Of a stretch of 64,000 nt of DNA, positions 1 to 11,485 are shown piece by piece (position 1 is the stretch's first letter; the number at the start of each line of letters is the position of its first letter). Both the position numbers and the translations under genes were made by a program. The DNA comes from Nectonema munidae. Lineage: Eukaryota > Nematomorpha > Nectonematoida > Nectonematidae. The notes beneath the pieces are model-generated. The model did no database searches. It saw only the letters and a list, made by a program, of their open reading frames with translations, and was not told the DNA's origin. The stretch covers positions 36,316 to 100,315 of the forward strand of contig JAUIRK010000217.1 in the NCBI GenBank assembly GCA_030549495.1, written 5' to 3'.

Positions 1-652
1 CAAAAGGCATAAAGGAGAGAATTAGTTAATCGGTTATTTCCCAGTAATATTGGCGATGATTGGTTAATCCGACCTCTACGGTTACAGCAATAATCAGGAC
101 GGATTAAAAATATTTAAAAAAAATACAATGAATCTTATCATTCACTAGTGTCGAAAAGTAAATTGTCGCATTGTTAAGTCTCGAATTAGGAGATCATCAC
201 TAGGAGAAAAGAGATACAGGTTGCAAAGGGAAATCCAAAAGCGATCGAAGGGTTACATCATCAATACAACAAATGAGCGTATGAGGAGGAATTAAGTGAA
301 TCGAAGAGGAAAAACGAATCGCAGTACGGCAACAGCCTCTTGAAGTCGAACATTTGTTGGAGACCCTTTCAAATGTTGAGAAGCATTTCCACAAAAATCT
401 TAGAACTTGCATTTCAATATTTCATGGGTATATATAAAAAGCGGAAGAGCACAATTTTAAAAACCTTTTATAATATCGCTATATGTGGGATGTATATATG
501 CTTAGCTTCTAAAAGCAAACAATGTGGAATAAATAAAATTCTAAAAATAGGGCGATTGGGTCATAGCGCCTTTCTATGAAGTATCGAAAATATTAAGAAT
601 TTGAAATAGTTATTTTTAATATAATAAAATAATGAATTTGAAATAGTTACTC

Positions 653-1570
653 TTGTTAGCTACACCCAATCCGAATAATGTAAACCTTACACTTTCCGAC
701 TATGAAGCCCTTCCACTCCTCAAAGATGGACTGGAATTCACTCTCCATATCAATATTCTTCTTCATAATAACAACTTATACCTACAGATAAAAGGACTTC
801 CCATGGATGGCAAACTCTCACGCATTCTCGCTGATCTATACCTAAATGAAATTTATCTCCTTTTCCCCTCTAAGCCATAGTGCCGCTATGTCCATGACAT
901 TTTATTCATCTGGACTCACTCGGGAAATGAACTCCACTCCTTTTTCAATATCCAAATTCCTTAGACAAAAACATCCAATTCACCATTGAGAAAAATGCCA
1001 CTACCTCATTAGCCTTTTTGGATGTTTCTTTAACAGTTGACTCCAATTTGTTTACTACACATTACTCACTTTATGTCAAACCTACTAAAAAACCTATTAC
1101 TATTGACTACTTCACCTTTCTCGGACACTTACACAGAATATTGTCACTTAATAATACTCAAGAACTACTAACTAAAGACTACAATACCTTGATTAAACTC
1201 TACCAAAACAAAAATTAGCCTATAAACCTTCTACACCAATGGCTAAATGAATTTCACTCCAACTCAAACACCGATCCTGAAAGTTACATAAAATATCTCT
1301 TTACTGAAACACACCAACCCCACGAACCAAAGATCCCCTTTCTTGCACTCTCCTATTCACAAGGCAGTCAAACGTAAAATTCAAAAATTAATTAGGATAC
1401 ACGAACACCCTGTTACAATCAAAACTCCTCTAACTCTCGAATCACTTCTTTCCAAAAGACGTACTCCTTTAGCAATACATTCCCACTCAAGTTTCTGCAA
1501 ATCCATTGAAATTCACGGCCCCAAAAGAAAACCCTCATATATCAAATCACCTGACTCCAGCCCCCTATAA
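653..1570 (+). mobile_element. Penelope-like element, reverse transcriptase fragment, decayed
   Basis: Conceptual translation shows the order of Penelope-like reverse transcriptases: a GLPMDGKLSRILADLYL block (family form GTPMGSPLSPxxAD), a CRYVHDILFIW block (RYVDD), AFLDVSLTV (FLDV), then YVKPTKKP and a tail resembling the KIQKL...TLESLLSKRRTP region before the GIY-YIG nuclease. The nuclease itself was not seen. Reading needs several frames, so the copy is dead. The sense strand is strikingly poor in G. It lies antisense inside the presumed Sec23 intron. Family call is good; exact ends are unknown. Confidence 0.6.
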
Positions 1571-1762
1571 ATAGACACTTCAATTCTCACCTTCGAACAG
1601 CCTCTTCTTATTAGCTACAAACAAATTTACACACAAATCCGAAACAATGAGTATCCTCAGGGCACACTTACACCTCTCTATAAACCACACACACTACTTT
1701 CTACAAGTAAATTACTCTTTTCTCCATACACCTTTTCTTTATTTATATGTAAGTTACATATT

Positions 1763-2432
1763 TTGTCTATTTCAAGAAAGATATTCTCATTGAAGAGATG
1801 GTCTTACATGATAAATCTGTTATTCCTATACTTGATAAAAAGCTTTGCTTTGATAGTTTCATTCATTAATGTTATTCCAAAAAGTGGCTATACATTTCCT
1901 CGAAATTTTGCCAAAATAAAGAAATTCTTAACTAAGGATCATTTGAAAACTTTAGTTAATTCTTCTATAATATTAAATTGAATTATTGCAATTCTTTGCT
2001 TTTTGGAATATGCAAGTATCAAACGCAAAAATTCAATTACTTCAAAGTTCTTGCGCACGTTTGATTCTTGGCATTAAAAAACATAAAAGCAGAGCTTCGA
2101 GAGGATTACTCGAACTCCCCTGCCTTAAAAGTTGAATAAGAATATATTTCAAAGTCTTGCTCTTAATTTTTAAGCGTGTGTCTCAAATTTAACGTCTCTC
2201 CTTACTTGGCTGAAAAAATGGAACTAAACTCAAGAAAATGTCTTATCAAAGAGTTTACTATCTTCAAAATGCTCCTAAGTTACGGAATCATTTACCCCTA
2301 CATTTGAGAAAATTCAGCGATATACGAAAAAATCTCAAAACCTATTTGTTTTCTTCATTTGCAAGCTATTTTGAATACTGCCTTTGTTTTCATTCGTGTT
2401 TTAGTATTTTTGATTGTACCGTCTCTACTTAG
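1763..2432 (+). mobile_element. CR1-like LINE, end of the reverse transcriptase
   Basis: Pieces match the C-terminal end of CR1/Rex-group LINE reverse transcriptases: FPRNFAKIKKFLTKDHLKTL (family form: LRNIRxIRPFLSxxxxxxL), then LQSSCARLILGIKKHKSRA (LQxxAARLI), then LPLHLRKFSDIRKNLKTYLF (LPxxIRxxxSxxxFKxxLKTYLF). The pieces are in two frames with stops, so this is a 5'-truncated, long-dead copy. It follows the Penelope-like fossil in the same orientation. Confidence 0.65.
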
Positions 2433-2998
2433 CTGTAGTTACGCTTAAAATAAATTCTTTCCTATTTAATATCACTGATATATGTCTTGCTTATAGATTC
2501 TCTAATATTAAATGTGTTTATGCTGAACAAATATACCACAAAACTTTATTGACTCGATTATGTTATCACTCAAGCAATGAGCTTCAACTTGAAAAATCTA
2601 TTTAGAGCTCACAGGTTCGATAAAATAAAATGTAGCAAAGATGGAAATCGATAGCTTAGTTTTTTCGAAATGGCATTTTTACAAAAAAAAATTATCATAT
2701 CATAGCGCAATTTCGAAACGTAACGTGCCGTATAACCCCACTGGTAACATGAGAGTCTTACTTATTAAAACGAAATTTTCATTTACACAGAATATATAAT
2801 GAAGAACACATCTATAAAAACAAATAGAGAGAATTTTAGCAAGTATGTAACTCTACTTTAATGAGAAAATTAACTGGAACTTGAGTAAAAAACAAGCTAA
2901 AAATAAAGAAATAAGATGTAAAGGAAAATGAATCTTTAATATTATAAGTAAACTAAAACTGAATTGCGAAGTATTTTAAAAAAAGTATGAAGATATAC

Positions 2999-3219
2999 CA
3001 AAAGGGATTTATATATGCGTGACAATTAGGTCTAGAGCACAAAATAGGAGGGTAATTAAACGAAGTTTTATCAGCGAGAGGCTTCATTGGTGAATAGACA
3101 CAGCCAATAGGTACAATCATACGAGTCGCTTCAACTTTATTCGCAGGCCAAATATTAAAAGAAAATCGAACACCATCTCTTTCTTCATTTTGGAAAATAA
3201 AATTTTCAATAGCGGACAT
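2999..3219 (-). CDS. Sec23: Sec23, COPII coat inner-layer subunit, first coding exon only
   Basis: Sec23 pairs with Sec24 in the inner layer of the COPII coat and is the GTPase-activating protein for Sar1 at ER exit sites. The 73 whole codons, from ATG at 3219, give the family's N terminus: FIFQNEERDGVRFSFNIWP, EATRMIVPIGC, then PPILCSRPNCHAYINPF. The last holds the first cysteine pair (Cys61 and Cys66) of the Sec23 zinc finger. The exon ends TTT-TG before GTATAT, a phase-2 donor that leaves TG to complete the next Cys codon of NPxC, as the family requires. Three further residues before an in-frame stop are intronic read-through. The remaining roughly 90 percent of the gene lies beyond the left edge. 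The start agrees with known Sec23 N termini. No promoter element stands out upstream. Confidence 0.92.
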
Positions 3220-3531
3220 TCAGAAAAAGGTAGTTTCAAAATTTTCTAAATAATTAAAACAAATGATTTATTATTGCTTCTGGACACGACTCATTAAATT
3301 GGTAATTAATAAAATAAACAAAAAAAATGATGAGAATGACAATTTATTTGGCATGAATGTGTAAATTTTTGCACGCGTTCATTTATGAAACTGAATAAGT
3401 GTCATATTTCTATTTATTATTTATTTTCTGCTTATTAAGTAATTAAATAGTGGCACTTCATTAGTCGAAGTCAGAAGCAAGAGTTCGCTTTAAATATTCC
3501 AAATTTTCATTATTTCCAAGCAAGGAAAAAA
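3220..3531. other. Upstream flank of Sec23, no gene
   Basis: AT-rich sequence between the Sec23 start codon (transcribed leftward) and a DIRS-like fossil on the other strand. It must hold the Sec23 5' UTR or first non-coding exon and possibly part of its promoter, but I see no clear TATA box or initiator. The fossil begins only about 310 bases upstream of the start codon. Confidence 0.4.
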
Positions 3532-4489
3532 ATGGATAAAAGCCAGCAAGAAAAACGCTGCAGTTTTTTCTCCTGTGGGCCTTCTCTCTTCCAGACTCCT
3601 ACGACTTGGGCATTTGTGGCTCGTCGGATCCTAAAGAACGGCTACCGTCTAGGGACGATAACCGCTGCTCCCTTTCATTCCTTCTCGCGTTCAATAGTGC
3701 GTGTTCAAAAACTCAGTGATCATCTCTGTCCTCGTAAGCAAGGGAGTCATCTCCCAGTGCCTCTCATTACTTCACCTTGATTAGTGGTCCCCAAGGCCAA
3801 CAACAAAATGCGGCCTGTTCCCAATTTTGATTTTTCAAAGTCTCTGTTCAAGGCTCCTTTCATAGCTATCACCGCCGTCCTCACTCTCTTCCATAGAACA
3901 ATCTTGGAATTATGCTACGTGGATCGACTTACGGGCGCGTTCTATGGAATAAAAATAGCAAAAAGCTACCGGGACCCGTTCTCAATCAAAGTGAAGAAAA
4001 AATCATTTTGTTTCAACCACCAGGCTATAGGGCACATTTTTCACCTACCATCCTAAAAATTTGTTTTCCTTAATTTCATAGGAATCTCTATGGCAAGACA
4101 CCTGCTCTTCAAGGCCAAGTTCATTCTCTATATTCAACTTCTCCCCGCGCTCCACTAAGGAAAATAGGGATCACAATTAAGCTCTCCTTTTCTTACATAA
4201 CTATGGAGCACTGGAATGAGTCCACTATAGCGCTTGAACACTTCAATAGAGAACTCTGGACGTAGATGATATCGTGATCACAAGGACAAGAGCCATACAA
4301 GAACCAATCAGGTTGTTTCCCACCAAATGTATGGGGTTTAGGTACAAAAACGCGCACTCACGCTCACCCACATTTTTTATGCTGTTATTTCTCTCTTTAT
4401 ACTTCTACCTAAAAACTGGCTTTCTGGCCCTGTTTGGTAGAGTTTTTACTATTCTACACTTAATGTGTTTTTTATTCGTTATGATTTGA
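3532..4489 (+). mobile_element. DIRS-like retroelement fossil, reverse transcriptase part
   Basis: This stretch is visibly richer in GC than its surroundings. Its readable part resembles the reverse transcriptase of the second fossil at 47.0-49.6 kb: both carry a segment of the form AFYGI(K/R)I followed by a charged stretch, and a basic stretch plus a proline-rich approach (PKANNKMRPVPNFDFSKSL). That style, with the RNase H-like region of the other copy, suggests a tyrosine-recombinase (DIRS/Ngaro-type) retroelement or a close LTR relative. The copy is partial and broken, with several breaks. It looks old. No end repeats were seen. Confidence 0.5.
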
Positions 4490-5249
4490 ATTTTACATTG
4501 TAAAAATTTTTCTTGTATAATTTTTAATAAGTTTTATTTATTGAAAATTTAATTTCAATTTTTTATATTGTATACATTTTTTCGTGTGTAGTTTTTAATA
4601 AATAAAGTTTCATTTTGTTGAACGCATGCACTTATTTTTCATTTCCGCCTCTGTTTAGTGATTACAATTGAAATATTTAAAGTACACAATTTTTAATGAA
4701 TAATAAATTAAGAAAACATTAAAAAATCAATGATAAAGCAAAATTGTTTAAATTACCTAATTTTATTTTATGATTAGATAAGTTTGAAAAATAGATCTCT
4801 CATGTCTATACATTATTTCCAATTGGCTTAAAAACTAAAGATAAATGAAATATTATTTTGAAAAAATAGATCTTTTACGTCTATACACTATTTGCATCGG
4901 CTTAAAAACTAAGGATAAATAAAATATTATTTCGAAAAAAAGAAATTAAGATTCAGCGCTAGAAAATATAATATATTTATATAATTCACATCAAAAAAAT
5001 ACATTTTTGAGAGATTTTAATTAATTTTTTTAAGTGAAAAAGACTGTTACTTTATTGCTAGAAACAAATTATAAGTTAAAACTTTTAAAGTTGTGTATGG
5101 ATGTCTAGAATCTGGCTTTGATTCTTAAATGTTTTAGGTACGAATTACAACTTACTAGTCATAGTTTAATACTAGAAGCGCAATATGAGACCAATAAACA
5201 AAAACTCTATAGTAGTTATACTTTTTTTAAGAATGGATCTAAATCGTAT
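4490..5249. other. AT-rich intergenic DNA with one tandem duplication
   Basis: No gene is readable. The only structure seen is the 75-bp tandem duplication at 4784-4933. Confidence 0.5.
4784..4933. repeat. Tandem duplication of a 75-bp unit
   Basis: Two adjacent copies, about 4784-4857 and 4858-4933, each hold the landmarks TTGAAAAA, TAGATC, GTCTATACA and GGCTTAAAAACTAA in the same order. They differ by scattered substitutions, so the duplication is not recent. Confidence 0.8.
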
Positions 5250-5445
5250 AAAAAGTATGGTTGAATGGTAGGGTATCAAAGCATCTTCAGGCGTAAGGCT
5301 GTATGAGAGCATTATGCTTAAAAGTAGTTAATTAGTTTGTGATTTTGTATTTAAAGTCAGATCCCTTGGGGATCGAACCCCTAATCTTTGAAAGGTTATC
5401 CTTAACAATAATTGAGGCTCAATTATACTAAAACTTTTAAAGTTC
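5250..5445 (-). repeat. Possible tRNA-derived SINE remnant
   Basis: On the minus strand, AGGGGTTCGATCCCC (about 5367-5381) matches a pol III B box and T arm. It is preceded at tRNA-like spacing by a weak D-arm-like AGCCTCAATTATTG and an AACC-TTTCAAA-GATT anticodon-like arm. The acceptor ends do not pair and the anticodon stem has a mismatch, so it is not a working tRNA. A non-tRNA tail of about 110 bases follows. A chance B box is the alternative. Confidence 0.3.
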
Positions 5446-5894
5446 AAAATTTATCATTACAGTTTATACATATTATAAAATAATGATACCAATTAAAATA
5501 AAATACTTTATTTCACGACACGTCAATTTTAAGAATAAATAAAGTAGAATAATATTAAACGAAAATTATAAGTTAAATAATTTTTAGATATAATCGGGAA
5601 TCTAATCTAAATATTTTTGTTAGTATTTATCATTTATATTTTAATATCGTATTAATAGAACAAATGAGTTGGTTTTTTTTATAATGTCTGATATACTTTG
5701 ATCTTCATGTATTTTTTACAAGCTGTGGAAAGCTCAATCAATCATATATTTTTAATTGTATGAAATATATCAAACATAGACCTATAACAAAACACAGAAT
5801 AAGTTAAATATACATAGATGAATTATTCTCAGCACAAAACTAAAATAAATTATTAATTTAAAATTAAAATATAAAAAATTGAATTAAAATAAAT

Positions 5895-6990
5895 ATGTAG
5901 AGGTAGGTAAGATTTCAAAGCACTTTCCAGCTTGTGCTGATATGGTAGGGTAAGCTTAAGAGTTGGTTAAAGGAGGTAGAGAATGTAGGGAGGAGTTACG
6001 AATGTAATTCTAAAATAAAAAATAAAATGTGGCATATTACTTTGTCATAGAATTTTCAACGGTGGTGAGAGTATTTCCAATTCTGTCAATGAGGGTTGTG
6101 AAGGATTTTATAATGTTGTGTGTAAGAGAAAGTCTAAAAGTGCTGTTGGTAATCTATTAAGCAAAAAAGGCAGCGTCTTAGAAGATCTTCGTGATTAAAA
6201 AGAGAAGATTTGACATGTGAATATGAGATGGTATGACATTTCTATTGCGTCACATTAAAAATGGCAGTATGGTCTTTCCTTAACTTTAATTTGGGAAAAA
6301 TATACTCTGCATAGGCATCGGCCTGATAGCCAACGAATAGTTGAACGTTGCGGTGGAATTTTTTTTGTTAAAAGTAGCGTGTATTATGTTGATGAGTGGT
6401 AAAGAGGAAAATACTGCATTTTGAGATGAAGATATGGACATTTGCCATTCTTCCAGAGATGATAAGTGGATGTGCGTTAGAAATGTTATGAGAGATAAGA
6501 AAGTGATGAGGAGATGTGAGAGGTTGGGTAGAAGTTTGAAGTTAAGTGGTCAACGAGAAGTTTTATGATATGTTTAGATGAGCAGGGCACCAGCATATAT
6601 GTATATGGAAATGTTTTCTACGACTGATTAGAGAGAAGGCGAGTTGAAGGAGGGAAAGGGGATATTATGTGATAGAGAGATCGTAGATTATGTTTTGTGC
6701 ATCGATAAAAAAATGGATGGTAGTAAAGTGGAGAAGGAGGTAGTTAATGTTGTCAGTAACCGTAGTGCAGGCGTGTAAAAGCTCAAGATTTTGCATTCGG
6801 AAAGAGAATTCAATGGAGAGCGATGGGTTGAAAGGGGCGAGTGGAAGAGCTTTTAAAGGAGGTGTAAGCAAAGGAACAACGAGGGATTTCTTTGATGCGT
6901 TTGTGAAGATATGTAGGGAGGTTAATGAAGAGTTAGAACGAAAGTGTGAAATTGTTTGTTTTCCAAAAAAATTGTTTTTGCATTTAGAAG
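5895..6990 (-). mobile_element. I-type LINE, RNase H and 3' end, truncated
   Basis: On the minus strand the translation gives an RNase H segment IFTNASKKS (full-length copy at 54 kb: ITDGSKS), then NSLSECKILSF (SAYETETLAL) and HFFIDAQNIIYDL (IFFTDSQNIIKDL), then a zinc-knuckle-like tail with HIHMSNLLF. The nucleotide 3' end carries CTTACCTACCTCTAC, like the CCTA-repeat tail of the full-length copy near 55.38 kb. It is 5'-truncated and has stops and frame changes. The plus strand here is correspondingly G-rich. It lies head to head with the copy at 7040-7975. Confidence 0.75.
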
Positions 6991-7039
6991 TTTTAAATTG
7001 ATTTTTTGCGTGTGGATTTAGTACAATATGCGTTGGTGA

Positions 7040-7975
7040 TTAAATTTCCAACTTACACCCAAACTCTTATATCTCTCTCATCACCTCCCAATCTCTCAAA
7101 ACATTTCTAACGCAGATCCATCTATCCTAACTAGAAGAATATCAGATGTCTACATCTCAAACTAAAAATGCACTAATTTCCTCTTTACCATACATAAGCA
7201 CAAAAGACGCAACTTTCAAAAAAATAATTACACCGCCGCGTTCAACTTTTTGTTGGCTATTAGGCAACTGCAAGCATATTCCTCCCGAATTATAATTGGC
7301 CATAGTCCATACTGCCGTTTCAGATGTGACGCAATAGAAAAGTCATACCATCTCATCTTCACATGTCAAATCTTCTATTTTCACAGCTAAGATCTACTAA
7401 TATGCTGCCTTTTTTGCTAAATAGATCACCAACATCACCCTCAGATCTTCTCTAAAATCCAACATTACTAAAATCCTTAGCAACCCTCATTGACCCTATT
7501 GAAACAACTCTCACCACCTTTGAAAACCCTATGACAAAGGTTGTGACTAATTTGTGCCAACCTCAAGAAAACTTTCTTATTTAAATTTTAGTTAAATTGT
7601 TCATTTTGTATTAAAATGGCTGAAAAAATCAAAAAACTTTAAAAAAACATTATTAATTGAAATTAAAAAATTCAGTTGATGAAAATTCTTGAAATTAAAT
7701 AAATATTAGCTTTACAGTTTTATTGAAACTATAAAATAAAAATCATGTCTTTATAAAAAAGTTTTCTTGAGGTTGGCACTAAAATATTGAGGTTGGCACA
7801 AATTAGTCACGCCCTATGACAAACTAATTTGCCTCCTTTTATTTTCTATTTTAGAAAAACATTCGTAACTCCTCCCTATTTCTATCCAGATCTCCACCTC
7901 TCAAGCTTACGCGAGCATATCAGCCCATGCTAGAAAGTTCTTTGAAATTTACCTACGTACTTACCTATTAGCGCA
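7040..7975 (+). mobile_element. I-type LINE, 3' end, truncated and split by a MITE
   Basis: This is the same family as the minus copy just to its left, in the opposite orientation. Shared landmarks are ALISSLPYISTKDATF (minus copy: AVFSSLPLINIIHATF), EKSYHLIFTCQIF (VIPSHIHMSNLLF), the nucleotide block CTCACCACCTTTGAAAA, and the tail CTACGTACTTACCTA. A 268-bp element is inserted at 7543-7810. With its partner it forms a large imperfect palindrome of about 2 kb. Both copies start at different points, so they look like separate 5'-truncated insertions rather than one inversion. Confidence 0.7.
7543..7810. mobile_element. 268-bp non-autonomous element with inverted ends
   Basis: The left end reads GTGACTAATTTGTGCCAACC and the right end is its reverse complement over at least 24 bases; the right side then carries a second, inner copy of the TGCCAACCTCAAGAAAAC part. 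Flanks carry CCCTATGACAAA on both sides (7527-7538 and 7812-7823), and the undisturbed sister LINE copy at 5.9-7.0 kb has this sequence only once, which supports a target duplication of about 12 bases. The interior is AT-rich and has no ORF. The duplication length does not fit the common superfamilies, so I leave it unclassified. Confidence 0.75.
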
Positions 7976-9951
7976 CTTTTTAGCAATACACTAATAAAAG
8001 TATTAATATTTTAAAATTCGTTGTCTAATAAATTGCTATATTTTGATACTTAAATATAAATAAATTGTTATATTTTTTTGTTGATTCCATTCATATTTTA
8101 ATGTTTTATTATAAAATTTCAAAAAAAATTCTATTTATTCCATTACTCCTGCTTTGTCTGAGAGACTACCTCTTTTCACCTTAAAAAATTTATCAACATG
8201 ATTTTCTTTATTAATTCAAGTTAATGTTTAGGGTCTACTTGAATTTATATCCTATCAAAAACTACGAGAGGTTATATGTGAATCAAGGGTTATGAATCAA
8301 ATATTCTATAAATTTAAGAATAACCTTTAATTTTGTTTTGTTTTAACTTTCAAATAACATTATTAAATTCTTTAAGCAAAACCAGGAATACTTCTGTGGT
8401 TTTGCTGCTATAAAAATTATTTTGCCACTGACGGATGAAAGTGAAAACAAGTGAGAAATGATTTTAATTATTTTATAACAAGGGCCTTATTTTGCTATTT
8501 ATTTAATTTAATTTTGCTAATATCTTCTTAGCTTTTTCCAAACTATACTAGTTTTCATTTTTCAAATAATGGGATTCATGAAATTTCTAATTCAAAATTT
8601 TTATTCTTACTCCTGTTAGGTGCACTATTTTTAGGTACACGGTTTACCGAGATCGAAAAAACAACAATATTAATTAAACGTTCAACCAAGACACTATAAT
8701 TCATTTTTTTTTTTACAAAAGAGAGATTTTGTAGTTATGGTTGATTAAAATTAACACTACTTGTAATACACAAAAGGTTCTGTAGTTAATGCCCTTTGCA
8801 AAGAATTTTTAAAAACAAGTTTATGTTTAAGAAATTCTACAATAATGTTTAATCAATCAATTTAAAATACTTAAAAATAGAAAACAACTGAAAACTATTT
8901 AATTTTTTACAGATATAATTTTTAAGTATTATAAAATGTAAATTCAGAAGTAAAATGTTTTTATTCAAATAAAACTTTTGGGAGATTTCTACCAACTGCA
9001 TTTATCTTCAATTACCAACTGAAGGAGGTTACAAGCTTTGGAAAGCTCAATTAATTAACTAGAGGAGGAGGTGGCAGTTTACTTTTGGTGGCATAGACAT
9101 GCTAGCTTCAATAAAGGTAACATAAATGGTAGGTATAATTCCTTTTTTTCATGATCAAAAAAATTTTTTTACATTAAAATATATATAATAATTTTTTAAT
9201 ATTTTAAAACTCAAGTTTTAATTATATGTTAAGTTTCATCTTGTTAGGTTCAATATTTTTCTTGTAATAAGTGTTTCCTTTTTCAGCACATTTGTATACT
9301 TATTTTTAGATAAGATATGGGTAAACACTGCCACCTAGTAGTAGGAATGGTAAATCAAAAATGTTTGACTAAAACAAATTACGCTAAAATTATGCTATTC
9401 ATTTAAGAACTATAATATTTTCTACACTTCTTTACCTGAAATCCACATCAGTATTGCTTATAAAAAATTGTGCATTCATTTATATTATATAAATCAAACC
9501 ATAAACTAGAATAAAAGTAAGCGGTTTCTTGTCAATATCCCAGAAAACTAAAATCCCCAACGAAAATCTCCAAAAATTTAAGTCACTAGCTCAACCTTAT
9601 TTTTCGGGCATTTTGGTTGCGAAAATTTTTGTTTTGTGGGATTTTAACTTGCATACCAAAGTAAGCTGTTTTGATAGATTTTTTTTGATTACTTTTTATT
9701 GTTCATATTTTTTTTCCTTTGGTGGTTGCACTGAAAAGAAAATAAGATAAAGAGAGAGACGTTCTTTATTAGGCTTTAATAGCCTTTATGATAAATAAAA
9801 ACAATAGTAAAGCAAAAAGTGGAGGTGCTAATATACTACTAAAAATAATAAATAGAAGTCTTAAGGAAGTTATAAATTGTTTTTTTGGTTAAAGATTTCT
9901 GTGGTGGTGTCAGTATGTTTCGGCGCAATGAAGAGATGCATGTTGCATCAC
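7976..9951. other. AT-rich intergenic DNA, no gene
   Basis: No reading frame of interest. Two weak structures are seen. One is a stretch at about 9031-9058 (ACAAGCTTTGGAAAGCTCAA) that recurs with one change at about 5718-5745. The other is a partial inverted pair between GGAGGTGGCAGTTTAC near 9069 and AAACACTGCCACCTAG near 9330, perhaps the ends of a decayed small transposon. Confidence 0.5.
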
Positions 9952-9998
9952 GGTTATTTGGATGTACTAATATCATAAAGGTTATTTGGATGTACTAA
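9952..9998. repeat. Short tandem duplication, 28-bp period
   Basis: GGTTATTTGGATGTACTAA occurs at 9952-9970 and again at 9980-9998, separated by ATATCATAA-like sequence. The copies are identical, so the duplication is recent or is a slippage event. Confidence 0.8.
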
Positions 9999-10150
9999 CG
10001 TTCATTTTTTTTCGTTTATTGCGTGAACGTTGAGTTCAAAATAGGAAATTAATCAAGTGAGAGATTCTTCCCTCAAAGCATCGGATGAAACAGATTTTTT
10101 TGGGTGACAGATTCTGAGGGCAGAAGATCTTCAAGAAACATATTTTTTCA

Positions 10151-10231
10151 CGATTTTTTGTCTATGCAGAGGCTAAGATAAAGAAAACACTGATAGACTA
10201 TGTTTTTAACCTCGGCGTAGACAAAAAATCG
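10151..10231. repeat. Hairpin with 25-base arms
   Basis: CGATTTTTTGTCTATGCAGA at 10151-10170 pairs with TACGCCGAGGTT-type sequence ending in ACAAAAAATCG at 10231. Arms are 10151-10175 and 10207-10231, about 31 bases apart, with a few mismatches. It could be a miniature foldback element. Nothing shows that it is transcribed. Confidence 0.65.
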
Positions 10232-10775
10232 CATTAAAAATTTAGAATGAAATATAAATAAAACAAAACTAATTTCTGAGTGTATTCATCTTTTAAGCGT
10301 TTATTTCAGGAATTGTTTTTCTAGAGTTTTTTTTAGAAATTTTAAAAGAAAACTGTATAACATAAAAGTGAAGCCTCGTAAAACGAATCATTTAACACTA
10401 ACCCGAAAGAGGGATATATGCGGTAAAACTCCCAATTTTTTTACATGAGAAAAATCAAATTTTTACTTTTTTCTGAAATACCTCCTTTAAATATCAAAAA
10501 TTTATTTTTTAGTCTGTTTTGTCTTTCATTGCAATCAGAACGGAAAATTTACTTCCAAATACCACTGAATATCAAGAATTATACTGCTCATATCCTCCCC
10601 ATTAATACTAATATATTATGACCTAGAATATTCTTTTTTTTTAATATAATTTCTAACATAAAAATGAACGATAGGCTTCTGACCTTAGAACATTTTAAGA
10701 ATCTAAAAATAAATCTAAAATTTGGATAAACTCTTTGTTGGATTTATTACTTTGTTAACGGAAAAAATCACAAAG

Positions 10776-11098
10776 CTAGTTAGCACGAATAAGTTCAAAC
10801 ACGAAAAATATGAGCGATTCATGGTAAAATTTCTCTTTCTTCAATTCAACATATGGCGCATGATTTAACGCTGAATCAGAGAACGAATAAATACATAAAT
10901 ACACATAAAATAAATCAATAAATGAAGAGTTATGTGCGTGCAGACTAATATACCGTGTGGAATTTTTCAATCATGGCTCCAAGTGGAAATCTACGTTTGT
11001 AAAATGTTTTGATTGATCGTCGTACTTGTAAACACTGCTTTTGTTTCATTTTGTTTTTCTATTGTTTCAATCTTCATTCCTACATCCTCATCTCTATT
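10776..11098. other. No gene seen; likely piggyBac copy A 5' region
   Basis: AT-rich sequence between the candidate left end of piggyBac copy A and its first coding piece. If the TTAA end is right, this is the element's long untranslated leader. Confidence 0.35.
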
Positions 11099-11485
11099 AT
11101 GTCTTAAACTAACTCTTATTCAAACGTTACATCTAGTAGTGATCTTTCTGACTACTTTGTTACCGAAAGCTACTCCGATGAAAGCTCAAGTTCTGAAAAC
11201 AGTGATCTTTCATTTTATGATAATCTTTCTGCTCCAGACGGTACAATTTATCAATGGGAACCTTTTTGCAACGTTGGGAGGCCTTTTGCTCAAAATATAA
11301 GAAATATATTTTCCGATCCTCTTGGCCCCAAAGGAGAGGCAAAAGAACTGTCAGACTCAAAAATTTTTATCTCTTCTTTACACAAGGAGTATTGATGCAT
11401 ATTTTTTCCTGCAATAAAGCAAAAATGGATCACTATTATCACTAATTTTTCTAACATTTTCAACAAGTTTATACTTAGTTGTAAC
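11099..11485 (+). pseudogene. piggyBac transposase, N-terminal piece (copy A)
   Basis: After an early stop, the frame runs SSDLSDYFVTESYSDESSSS, an acidic, serine-rich leader normal for piggyBac, then IYQWEPFCNVGRPFAQNIR and DPLGPKGE. Copy B on the other strand has EYSWEPF...NIR and APLGPKGL at the same place, which fixes the family. The frame then shifts to LFFTQGVLMHIFSCN, equivalent to LFFTQCMVNFIFM in copy B. The piece is cut at 11485 by the hAT insertion. It binds no DNA now; it is a fossil of a cut-and-paste transposase. Confidence 0.65.

Larger units (their letters stand above)
1..2998 (-). other. Presumed first intron of the Sec23 gene (partial)
   Basis: The Sec23 exon at 2999-3219 ends in a GT donor (GTATAT, minus strand, starting at 2998), and no continuation of Sec23 is readable on the minus strand down to base 1. 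The intervening DNA is therefore best read as intron, at least 3 kb long, with the acceptor outside the window. It holds a Penelope-like fossil and a CR1-like LINE fossil, both on the plus strand and so antisense to the gene. Bases 1-652 and 2433-2950 hold nothing I recognise beyond AT-rich sequence. The alternative is that exon 1 is a stranded gene fragment. Confidence 0.55.

Noticed and set aside
5340-5445. A tRNA gene on the minus strand
   Set aside because: The T-arm-like motif is good, but the acceptor stem cannot form and the anticodon stem is mismatched. Kept only as a weak SINE candidate.
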